From Nymphaea colorata (Eukaryota; Streptophyta; Magnoliopsida; Nymphaeales; Nymphaeaceae): DNA of 64,000 nt. The notes below the pieces were generated by a model, which was not told where the DNA came from, searched no databases, and worked only from the letters and a program-made list of their open reading frames with translations. The stretch is taken from assembly GCF_008831285.2 (NCBI RefSeq), contig NC_045138.2, forward strand, positions 23,595,934 to 23,659,933, in the 5' to 3' direction. Each line of letters begins with the position of its first letter. Position 1 is the stretch's first letter. The translations under genes and the position numbers were made by a program. This document shows, piece after piece, positions 35,301 to 45,639 of this stretch.

Positions 35301-35582
35301 AATCCACAATGATTAATGTGGAGAATCCTGAGGCTATGCATTGGTGCAAAAGCATCATGCTTGAGTTGGTATTATTTGTCATGTCTCCAGGCTGCACCAG
35401 GGAGGGTAATGCTTTGGATCTTCTCCTTCCCACTTCCCTATTTCAAAGAGAACAAAAAAATAGCCAAATTTTGAAAGAAGTAACTTCAACATAGGTTTGG
35501 CATTAAAAAAAGAGTACTAAACTTTTGTTCATGATTAACATAACCTGTTCAATTTTTTTGTGCTGCTAAAGTTAAGTTAAAC
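32388..35582. repeat. Giant inverted repeat, about 1.5 kb per arm
   Basis: The left arm 32388-about 33890 is the reverse complement of the right arm about 34083-35582, readable continuously with scattered substitutions and small indels (by eye about nine matches in ten or better). Anchors: GGGAAGTGGGAAGGAGAAGA at the left outer part pairs with TCTTCTCCTTCCCACTTCCC on the right; TTTGGTTTGTA / ACAAACCAAA and GGAGGTAAGGTGATCAAAGT match mid-arm; CTCCTCCT runs match next to the spacer. The spacer is about 190 bp. A transcript across this locus would fold into a hairpin of about 1.5 kb. No terminal signature or target duplication of a known transposon family was found at the outer ends. It could be a foldback-type element or an inverted segmental duplication. 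Confidence 0.93.
34074..34244 (+). other. Proline-rich frame in the right arm of the inverted repeat
   Basis: A 56-codon open frame at the spacer-proximal end of the right arm reads LPLTRRRRANAPPP, then NAPAPSPTPVPESAVVVE, then a TAA stop. The counterpart in the left arm (minus strand, about 33888-33720) keeps the same frame and the RRRRANA / NAPAPSP words but acquires a stop in the middle. Frame conservation between arms hints that this was once a coding tail, perhaps of a gag-like or other repeat-encoded protein. No start codon or family is identified. Confidence 0.25.
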
Positions 35583-35765
35583 TTATGTTGGATAGTGGCC
35601 CTGAGCCCTATCCTTCACTTCGTAACTGCAATTGGGTCAAATTGGAGTTACAAGATTAAGTTAAGAAAAAAAATTGATTTCCAAATTAAAGTTTTCATTA
35701 AACAGAATTAAAGTATAATTTATTACCATTCACGAGATTGCCAAGCATTTCTCTTGCCATAACCG

Positions 35766-36098
35766 ATGCTGGGATTTGGGAAATCCTGGGAGGTGGACTA
35801 TAAAGACCCAACTCACATCCTTGAAAAGGTAGATCATGAGATCGACATTGAAGCGCCTCCCAGAAGCAAACCCATGAATCAATTGCTTCCCTTATTCTGC
35901 CCCTTTTATGCTTCTTCCTCTCCTCGTCTACTATTCACAGGTGTTGTCCCTTCGCACGCGAAGAGACTGCAGGCTGACATGCCGTTGGGAGTGAACTTAC
36001 TGGAAGAGGAGATTCGTTCCGCTGCTAATATTCCAATAGTTCCTGCAGCCCCAGTTCCAGTCGTCCGGGCTCCCTTAGGCCTCCGTTCAGTTGGCTGA
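35766..36098 (+). other. Unrecognised 110-codon frame sharing the inverted-repeat spacer
   Basis: A plus-strand frame with an ATG start and a TGA stop. Its second half (from about 35885) reads HAKRLQADMPLGVNLLEEEI and then PIVPAAPVPVVRAPLG. The underlying DNA 35885-36045 is a close copy of 33910-34050, the spacer of the giant inverted repeat, where the same residues are encoded. The words GTTCCTGCAGCCCCAGT come after this segment here but before it in the spacer, as expected if the spacer is a junction of two tandem copies. No family is recognised; it may be part of a repeat-encoded protein. Confidence 0.3.
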
Positions 36099-36121
36099 AG
36101 TTAGAACATATGATTCAGGTC

Positions 36122-36131
<10 letters not shown>

Positions 36132-36170
<39 letters not shown>
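36132..36170. repeat. (AG)n microsatellite
   Basis: About 19 uninterrupted AG units. CTT-rich and CT-rich runs follow at 36410-36430 and 36572-36625. Confidence 0.95.
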
Positions 36171-36172
<2 letters not shown>

Positions 36173-39102
36173 CAAATCAAGTTGCTGATGTTGTTAAGAG
36201 GGAGGCGTGGATAGAACGAGGGTAGGGGACTCCTGCGTACTCCTGCCAGAATGTTCTCGTCACGCAGCTCCTCCGACCTCTGAGGGTTAGCACCGACACC
36301 ACCATTACCGGGCTGCATCTCTCCACCTACAGCAAACAAAAAGAAAAAAAATGAACCCGCCAGAAAAACAGTCGCCGACGACTTATTGAAAACAAAAAGC
36401 TCTCTACGTTTTCTTCTTCTTCTTCTTCCTTGCACCAAAAATCATAAACTCGTCCATTGATGATCCGAGGCAAGCGTAACCAACAAAATGAAAAAAACAA
36501 GAGACAATCCCTCCGTACATGTTCTTTTTCAGCCATGCACAGAAAAAGGAAAATCAAAAAGGAAAGTTGATGGCTCTCTCTCTCTCTCTCCCCCTACTTG
36601 TTTTTCTTCTTCTTCTTCCTCCTGCCTTCGACGAACCAAATCCTTTCTTCCTCTCCTGGAGATGCTCCTTTCTCCTTCCCCTCTTGGTCGGAATAAATTA
36701 TTTATCCCTAAGTTCAAATTTCAATCTAGAGGAATTTTTTTTCAAATGTTAAAATTTTTTCCTATGACCGTTGAGGTCGATTAGTTACAAAGGCATCAAG
36801 TTGATGGGTTATTACTCCTGATACAAACTATGGCTGGGACTTGGAACCAGCCTTAACAGGATCGGCCTTCAATTGATTGGGAGCAAGTAGGTGGCAAACT
36901 GATTCAATTCCTTATAAGCCAATTCAAAAGTGATAAATTTAATATGTATTATTTTCAAAATCTTTTAAGAACATCATTATTTTAATGACCTTTTACAAGT
37001 TCAAAGTTTATACTTTCAAAAATTAAATTTTTTAATATAAAGTTTTCGCTGATTCACAGCTGGTTCAACCAAAATCGCTGAATCGTCAGCTTGGCCGATT
37101 TGATTCCAAATAAAATTGTCCCTTTTCCAGGTTATTAGCGGATAATTATTTTTGGTTTTTTCACCTAAACACACAGACTAAGTTTTAAAAACTAACAAAT
37201 GGTTTTTGGAGGGTCTCATCCAAATACAACTGAAAAGTTGTAATTAGAAGTCCACTCAAAGGGGAAAGGATGACGTCGCCTGTGTCTGTTGCCCATGGAG
37301 TGTGAATTAGGGATAAAAGGTTGCCTGTGCCCGTTCATGCAAGCAGATTATTCACATAATTAGTCATCATCAAATTGACAAATGAAAAATAAACTTGGGG
37401 TTCTGTTATTTTATGGGCAATAAATGATTAAAATATTAATAATTATTGAATTTCAAAACAATGAGATGATCAACAAGAGCCAGATCGGAACGAACACTGC
37501 AACCAATTTTGTCAGTTTACTAATTTTCCATAACATAATGGATGCCGCATCCTAATTGGCTAATGCAGTAATAACATCTGCAGTGGGTGTCACAGATGTA
37601 CAGATGTTGAAGGAGAGGCAACTAAGTGAAAATGCGAACCATTTAAAAAGAAGTGGCGTACTCAATCATACCACATTCAACATACAAGAATGTCCATATT
37701 GGCAATGCATATGCATTTTCCTTCATGAACGTACGACAAAAATAGTCCTCATCTTTTCAGTTTGAATATCTTGTTCAAAATATTTCCATTATTTTGAAAA
37801 CCAACACTAATAATCAAACTGCACATATCGACTACTTTCTGGTCACCTATACATATTATTGCTGCTATTACTGGAGAAGAAGCTAAATGTAATGGGCCCA
37901 ATAAATATAAATTTCCATTCCCTCTCCCCATAATTCATGCATGGGTAATGCAGTAAGGGCTGTGTCACATGAACGTGCATGCTTGAATCGAATATTGATT
38001 GGACATCTATAATTAATAAGGCGTGGAGTGGAGCTGGCGATATTTGATAGTTTTGATGTGATTGCCTATCTATTCAGTTAGATCTGATAAACAAACTCAG
38101 ATCCAAAATCTAATCAAATCTGAAAACAGTATGCAATTTCATAACTAAATTCCTTGAAGCATGTGTTCGAAGTGAAATCCAATGAAAATTGCATATGTTC
38201 TTTAGTGCTTATCATATGGGGTTGGGGTTGGTATTAGTTATAAGTCAATCTTTTAGTCGGCATTAGTTATAAAATTTTAAAGTTTTTAAGGGGCACCAAC
38301 ATGTAATTGAAGAAAATTCCCCTGAAATATCAATCTAAAACTAGAAATTTCTTATGGAGCAATGTGCCCGCACAGTGCCCACGCAATGAATAAGAAAAAG
38401 ACTCACAAGTCACTTGGACAAAGGTTGAGTTTCTCCATTTCGCAACATCAGAAGAAGCATAATATTTGTGGACACTTAAACACCTTAATTGTGGATCCTG
38501 AACACCCTAACTTTAAGGAACCATCGATAAGCAAAAGCTCCTCCGAAGCAGAGCAGATGTGATATATGCAGACGTTTTCTCAGTTAATTTTGTTTCTTTT
38601 TTTATCAAGCTTCTATCTGCTTATTATCCCACTGTTCCTTTCTTTCTTTGCTGTTTTGATGTTCATTGTCCTGTGAATGATTTGTCTTCCCATGTCTTTA
38701 TTTTCTCCTTGGGGACAGGAGGAGCAAATGCACATAACCATCTCTGTTGAAAAGATGGTGCTAACTTAGAAAGATCAGGAAACGCTGTCGATAAACTTTA
38801 ATCGGACGGCACCTGAACCATTCGTGTCGTGGGTTAGATATTATCTTAATAGTGATTTGATGAGAAACATATATTTAACTAGTCATTTTTTAATTTAAAA
38901 ATTGTTTTTTAATAATAAAAAAGCAAATGACTCTTATAACTTCAAAATTTTGACTGTAGAAAAGATTATTTCTTTTTACCAAAATGACATGACTTACATA
39001 AAATTAGTATTTATAAACATATTGACAAGGTTAACATTTTGCTTGAAACACTTTTTAACACAAATTTTAGATGTCTAGTTTTTTTTACCTTGCCCAAGTA
39101 AT
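36171..39102. other. Spacer, no gene recognised
   Basis: Contains pyrimidine-rich runs (36400-36680), a GCTGATTCA-type dispersed repeat (about 36880-37110) similar to that near 28.5 kb, and otherwise AT-rich sequence. Short frames present are overlapping and low complexity. Confidence 0.5.
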
Positions 39103-39113
39103 TTGGTGTTTAC

Positions 39114-39167
<54 letters not shown>

Positions 39168-39208
39168 ATACAGAGAGAGAGAGAGAGAGAGAGAGTTTGG
39201 TAAAAACC
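39103..39208. repeat. Self-complementary compound microsatellite (TC)n(AT)n(GA)n
   Basis: (TC)n at 39116-39146, (AT)n at about 39147-39168 and (GA)n at about 39172-39195 are arranged so that TC pairs with GA around an AT centre. The complementarity continues into unique flanks: TTTACCAA on the left and TTGGTAAA on the right. It should extrude as a long hairpin. Confidence 0.93.
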
Positions 39209-39580
39209 AGATCAAACTACCAATAACTAAAAGGGTGTATCGCTGCAGAGAGTCATTTGCCATTTCTTGTATGAAATGTTACAGTTGCTGAACCCCGATG
39301 ATAGTTTTATAGTGTACCGGATTTCAATTGGATTGGATGCACCTATCAATTTGCCCTTCAAAATTTTTTAGATAGTTTTGTAATACTGGGTCGGATCTGA
39401 TTTGGGTTGCACACGGACATTGCTGTTCCCTGCCTAATTATCGAGACTAGGAGTCATATTCCGATTAGGATGTACAAAAAAGATATACGAATACGTGTAT
39501 CTTCGTTAGCTTCTTGTCAAATATAACTAATTAGATTTACATTTTGACGGATTAGAGATTACATCCGAGCCACCAATACC

Positions 39581-39860
39581 TAGTGACGGGGCCTAGGATT
39601 TTTAGCTAAGGGTCATCAGCATTTTACATTTTAATCTTCAAAGGGCACTTGTATATAACTGAACAAAAATTGATAAGTATCAATATATAATATATAAATA
39701 AGATGATTTCTGTGAACTGGTGTGAGCCGGGTCACCAGTGTTTTACATTTTAATCTTGAAAAAGCACTTGTATATAAATAAGTAAAAATTGATTAGGTAT
39801 CGATATATAAATAAGGTAATTTATGTGGGCCGGCTTGAGAAATATGTAGCTTCGCCACTG
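39581..39860. mobile_element. hAT-like MITE with internal duplication
   Basis: The left end TAGTGACGGGGC and the right end complement CAGTGGCGAAGC form imperfect terminal inverted repeats of the CAGTGGCG type common in plant hAT MITEs. Flanks 39573-39580 (CCAATACC) and 39861-39868 (CGGATACC) agree at 6 of 8. The inside is two tandem copies of a 119-bp unit (anchors TTTTACATTTTAATCTT at 39622 and 39741). It is 280 bp long and has no coding capacity. Confidence 0.68.
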
Positions 39861-40197
39861 CGGATACCCGTGGCCGTGATTATTGTCTGACTTTATCGGT
39901 CAGTGGGATTAATTTGTTAAGTCTGCTCCCTTTTGCCAGCGTCTTATCTGCGGAAAGTGGAAACTCTACGTCCTCAAAATGTTGTTTGATTTGAACCTCT
40001 CTTGAGGTTTGCTGAAATATAGAAGAATGCTTCGTAGTTTAGTTGGATTACAACCTAGAAGAAAGTTTTGAGGATTTGTGGTTCGTCGCTTCTAGTTTAT
40101 TTAGTCTATGGAACTTGAAGGAAAAAAATTGAAATTTTGTAGCTTATACCCTACATTCTTTCTGATATACTAACAATACTTTCATGAAACTTTACAG

Positions 40198-41039
40198 CTG
40201 AGAGCTCTACGAGGTGGTCATCAATCACAAGTTGGTTCTCTTGCATGGAATTCTCACATTCTTACAACTGGTGATATGGATGGTTTAATTTTTAATAATG
40301 ATGTACACATTCCATCTCACATGGTTGAAGAATACAAAGGACATGAATTAGAAGTTTGTGGATTAAAGTGGTCGAGCTCAGGCCAACAACTAGCCGGTGG
40401 AGGTGATGACAAACTTTTGCACATCTGGGATCAGAGAATGGCATCAGAGCGAAATGGCAGACAGAATCAGTGGCTATACAGACTGAATGATCATAGAGGT
40501 ACAGTGAAAGCATTAGCCTGGTGTCCATTCCAAAGAAACCTACTTGCGTCAGGGGGTGGTAACCCCGACCGTTGCATTAAGTTTTGGAATACTTGTTCTG
40601 GGTCCTGCTTGAAGTCCTTGGATACTGGTTCACATGTCTGTGCGCTCTTATGGAGTAAAACCGAAGGGGAACTTCTCAGTTCACATGAGATTGATTGGAT
40701 CGATGGTGATAGTCAGAGACAGTTGATATTGTGGGAATATCCATCGATGGTTATGGTGGCAGAGCTAGTTGGTCATACTTCCACGGCTCCATTCATGGCT
40801 CAGGTAGGAAACTGTTCCGTATTAGTACTGTACCAGAAGGAAAAGCCTTTAGATCTACTGCTGACCTGGTTTCTTTTGTTTTCTAAAATTTTCAGAGTCC
40901 AGATGGGTGCAGAGTAGCATCTGCCTCTGGAGGAGATCAAACATTGCGAATCTGGAACTTGTTTGGAAAACCTGAAACAAAGAATAAGCTGGTTAGCAAG
41001 CCACTTGGGCCATTTGCAATTCTCAACAGCATAAGGTGA
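40198..41039 (+). pseudogene. CDC20: CDC20-like WD40 protein, 3' exons only
   Basis: Two exons join cleanly: 40198-40803 (202 codons) and 40896-41039 (48 codons including TGA), separated by a 92-bp GT-AG intron (40804-40895). The first exon follows a splice acceptor (TTTACAG, ending 40197). The protein reads [22 protein letters not shown]-like [57 protein letters not shown], then [20 protein letters not shown] and ends in Ile-Arg. These are the central and C-terminal WD40 blades of plant CDC20, the APC/C activator that selects substrates for ubiquitination in mitosis; the terminal IR dipeptide docks on APC/C. The N-terminal part (C-box, early WD repeats) is not visible in at least the 1 kb upstream, nor elsewhere on this strand in the window. 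Relative to typical CDC20 there is a short insertion ([13 protein letters not shown]) and a changed [11 protein letters not shown]. The retained intron shows a DNA-level copy, not a retrocopy. It is probably a 5'-truncated duplicate; a gene with a very long upstream intron cannot be excluded. Confidence 0.85.
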
Positions 41040-43524
41040 AAAAAAAAAAACAGGAGATGACTTAAGATGGCATATGCTGCAAGGGATAGGTACTCAATTT
41101 AGTTAAATTACTAGGAGTTAGGTGCCTATCTACCTCTAATACAGTGCAAATGTGACATGATTTATTCCTTAAATGCATCAACATAATCTAGTCCGTGGCA
41201 GAGAGCCATCTACTGAGATGGTTTCAGAAGAAGCAAAAAGAGTTCTATTTGAGGATGGTGTTGATGGATAATGGTTTGTGTGAAGGCGACTATCTTTCCA
41301 TTATCCAGCCCAACTCAAGTCTTCAGTTGTTATAATCACTGTGTCCAAAAGTGAAGGATCAAGGAAGAGACCAAACTTGCTCTTCATATGCATTTAAAAT
41401 TGTTGGGATGTGGAGCAAAGGTATCTAATAATCTATAAGCAGCACCGAATGGAGCAGAAGTGACATGTTCGATGTTTATCTCAAGAAAACTAAAGGCCCT
41501 GTGTTTCACATAGGTTGAGGGTGTTGGTGTTGGTGGACAGTAATTGCGAATTGCATTGTCTTTAGGGACATTTGGGGATAGAGTAGAATAATTTCAATGG
41601 TGCACATTCCTTCTGCCAAGTTCATATCTATCAGTTTCTAAAATATGCTTGTACGATATTTTCCTGCATCATTTAACTTTTCACATGTTCATAAATGGAA
41701 TTAATGTTGATCATCTAAACGAAGCTCCTTCCTTCTGGTATTAGCGAGCATCTCTTCTCGGAACGTGCTTGTCATCTATTCTGGAAAAAAATTGAGAAAT
41801 CATGTCACATTTGGGAGAGGGACATTTTTGCTACGGTTTCATTAAAAACGAGAAATCATGTCACATTAATGTGTTGGTTCGTATCACTATTTTTTTTTTT
41901 TTGGAAAAAATGCAATTACTGCTTATAATAACAATTCCTTTCTCAGTTTGGTTTTCCATAAGAAAAAAGAACGAACTTACATGTGAAACTATATTCAAAG
42001 GTCTAAAGTCACTATAATCGAAACGTTTTTTTCTTTTTATATGTGTATGTTTTCTTATAGTCCAATTAAAATATCTCCACGAGAGACCAACGCAAGTTTT
42101 TGCCTTCGCGTTGGCAGCACATTGGACGTGTTCAATATTATCAACTGACGAGCGCCGCTCGTTTGGTCAAAAAGCTCAGTCACAAAGCCATTAAATTGAT
42201 GAAGATCAAATGTTTTTAATAGTCAAATTTGTGCTTCTTTGTGTAGTCTATCAGTGGTCTGCCTAACCCCAACTGTTAGAGGGATCCACAATTTCCTTTT
42301 AAAAAATTTCAAACCCTAAAGATTTATCCACGTCCATTAAAGAGGGAATTAAAAGATTTCAAGAAACATTAGGGAAAAAAGGTGAAAACTCATTCACAAA
42401 CCAATCGAAAGATTTTTGCAAAAGAAGATCACAAGCACAGATCCAGAGTAAAGGACCTTAGAAACAATTGTACAAAAAAAGAAAAAAGAAAAAAACAGAA
42501 CATAACATTTTACCGATTGTTCCCGCTGTATAGAGACATCGTCAGCTTCATCAGTTTCTGCTACAATGCCTATCATCCATAAGTGGTAACAGGGCTTCTT
42601 TATGCCCTCTTCCGCGACCCCATGCTTTTTTTTAAATATCTTTGTATTACTATTACTAATTAATTTTTTTATTTTGCATAATGTTAACTTATCAGTTGTT
42701 TTAGGATGCTGCTGTAATCACCTCACCTTATTCTCCCTCTCTCATCTTTCCTGTTGGCTTTCATATACTTTTGGCTTGTCAACTCTGCTGATTGCATAAT
42801 ATGTTTGTCAATTTGTGAATGATGCCATTTCGGTCCGAAACGTTCAAGCTAAATTGGCAAAAGATGTTTAAAAAAAAAATTCAAACATATTTTATTTTAA
42901 TTAGAATGAGAAAATTTCAAATATTAAAAAAAAAAAATCTAACAAATTGGCCAACCAACTGACACTCATGTTCCACGTAAGAGAATAAAATTTTCACGAT
43001 GGATCGTAAATTTTAAAGCATTCAAGTAATTACTTCAATTTGTCCCTCCAACTCCAAGAGATGATACGTACCACTAATTGCTTAAGTTCAATAAGCAAAC
43101 TTGAGAAAATAATACTGTGGCAGTCACACTAATAGAACGTAATTTAAACAACTAAGCTACCTTTCAAACTTAAAACTAACCACTCACTCGGATGTGAGTA
43201 GCAGTGCATTATGTCAATATCTAGAATTGAACCCTTGAAACCACAAGTTCATGAGGATCACTACACCAGTCCTGATTTTTTTAAAATAGCACTACCTTCT
43301 GCCAAGGTAATCGCCACAAGCAAGGGTCACAACCTCTGCCTTGTCAACCAAGGTCTCCTTGGCAAAAGGTCACGCCCTTAGACAACGGAAGATGCCTTAG
43401 TGAGGAAAAATTTCTTACGACTACTTAATCTGTCGTCAATTGATATTTAGAAAAAAAATCAAAAGGAAATCGATGCATGTTGTTACAGAATTCCTGTTGT
43501 TGTAGATCGGCATGAGCGTCTACC

Positions 43525-43555
<31 letters not shown>

Positions 43556-45039
43556 CAGGCCTGAAAACAGAGGGCTTTTTGGCCAGCCCTCATTTCTAAC
43601 GAAAATGAAAGAGGGAGAGAGAGAAAAAGAGAGATGCTTGTACCTCGACTGCCATCATTGATCACCGATGGATAATCTACTTACCGCTTTCCGCCTACTG
43701 GTGGTGGTCTGCTGCCGCGTCTACCGATGGGTGCCCGTCTGGATATGAGACGGTTTTGCCGATGAATGACATATTCGAGCAAAAGCGTTTCTGTTTTCCT
43801 AAAAAAGATGGTTCCGTCTAATAAAAAGAGAAACAAGACAGGAGAACAAAGTCAGTAAAACACGATTAATAGGTTTACCATTCATTGATCAAGTTCCAAG
43901 CCAAATTCAGAAGAACAATTGTCCAATCCACAGCTTATTAAGAACTGAGGTAAGTGGAACACATAGATTTTGAATACCACAGTCCAGAGTAGTCAGTGTA
44001 ACAGCATCAATGACTTGCTGCTTGTGCTCCAAACCAGTTTTGGTAAGAATCAAGTATGCCAATGAGCACTTTTCCTGTCAACAACAGTCTTAATCAGTGT
44101 CATAAAAATTTCACTGTGAATCAAATTCGTTAAGGTGCCTATTTGGTGAATTGGCTGATTCAATGACTCAATCAGTTGGGCTTAGAAACAAATATTATCT
44201 ACATCCATTAATTTAATTCTCATGTATCCTCGTCCATAGCTGCAATTTGTATTAAGCTGGTTTTGAATGAGAATCTACGGATTAAATCTCACTCTCAAAG
44301 AAAAAAAAAATGCATGCACCAAACGGGGTTAGAAGGAGAAAGTAGGTATAAAATTTTAAATTGTTAAGAGTTATTAATATATAAATTATGAAAATTGCTC
44401 TGAAATATTCGTATGAGAATGATAAGTTTGTTTGGGATCCGTGTGAACAATTGCCCACAATAGCTGATGCTTGTGTGCATCCCTGGCACCAAATGGACAG
44501 AGTATACCTACATAATGCAGGAACTACCTTTCAGCAATTTTCTTTCTAATCATCAACTTAATGTGCATTTTGAAATTTTATGTATAAGAATGTGACGTAC
44601 GTATTCTCCAAAGTTTAAATTTACATATTTAGATAAACACTTTTGCTTGTTTAGATAAGTTTCTACTTTAATTTCATCCTGAGTTTCTCATGAATTCTCA
44701 GTTAGAGATACTGGAAACGCAATGTTTATTTTTAAATAAATACACTACTTTTTTTCTCAAATCTGTCTTATTATTGAATCCCAACTTCCACAGCAGCCAC
44801 ACGCTGCAGCACTCACACACACAGCCGTAGGAAGCCCAACTTCTCTTCACGTCAAAGGTTATTCTTCATTAGGGTTTGATTAACCCTTAAGAGGGCTTAA
44901 GTACATGACCTGTTGGGTTGGGTTGCACACTCTAACTAGACCCGACCCGGTACAAAGGAAATTACTAAGTTAAAAGCATTCAGAAATAATAACAACATGA
45001 ATTAAAGAGTTGCTGAATAAAATAACTTGCGCCTAACAC
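41040..45039. other. Spacer downstream of the CDC20-like fragment, no gene recognised
   Basis: The first hundred bases may be a former 3' UTR. An 18-base phrase GAGAAATCATGTCACATT occurs twice (about 41794 and 41850). GA-rich runs occur at about 43525-43545 and 43608-43635. Otherwise AT-rich without protein-like frames. Confidence 0.5.
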
Positions 45040-45613
45040 CACTGCTCTCTAAACTAACTCGACCTAGGGTAGAAGGCAACTGAAAATAAACAAATTTGAA
45101 AAATTGTGAAAGAGGCCAAACCACTCTTGATTTAAGGCATCTAATGCATACAATAGCAGCTATCAAACCTAAAATCCTAACTCAATTTATGTAGCTCATA
45201 TACTTATTTTCTCAAAAATTTATAGCAAAAGTACTCTATGAGTCTCTGTTCAACATGAATTTTGCAACCACTGGGTCAAATCAGATTCCCTGCAAAAAAA
45301 TTTAGTTAGACACGAAGGGTAACAGATCTTGGGAAGCCAAACAAATCAATTATCCGAGTAAAATCACCCAAGAATCCACAGTTTTGGAATTTGTTCCTGT
45401 AGGTCAGGACAGGAGATTTGGTTGTAGTTTCTTCCTACCAATGCTAATAAACAGAAGGTACAAACAAATAAAAACACTACTTGTCTATCTTTGTGCAAGT
45501 CATTGCCTACCTAATGCCTACTGCAAAGACAATTTTTGCAGCCAGCATTAGTCAGCCAAGATCTAGGTAAACTCACACAAATCGATTTGGATGCCATAAC
45601 ATTGTTACAAACA
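45040..45613 (-). repeat. Inverted copy of the 60438-61064 sequence
   Basis: Read on the minus strand this stretch matches 60438-61064 on the plus strand over its whole length, for example GTTTGTAACAATGTTATGGC, TTACCTAGATCTTGGC, TTACCCTT and CTACCCTAGGTC. It also matches 57874-58168, the first duplicate copy, up to the duplication breakpoint. Identity is clearly lower than between the two tandem copies, so this is an older relationship. The nature of the parent repeat is unknown. Confidence 0.88.
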
Positions 45614-45639
45614 CTAATATTTTAAGACATCAAGGAATC

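Noticed and set aside
36327-36752. Several open frames on both strands of 60-107 codons
   Set aside because: They are low-complexity Phe/Ser/Arg/Glu frames produced by CTT and CT runs.
40292-40528. Minus-strand 78-codon frame over the CDC20-like exon
   Set aside because: It is antisense to an exon with clear WD40 homology.
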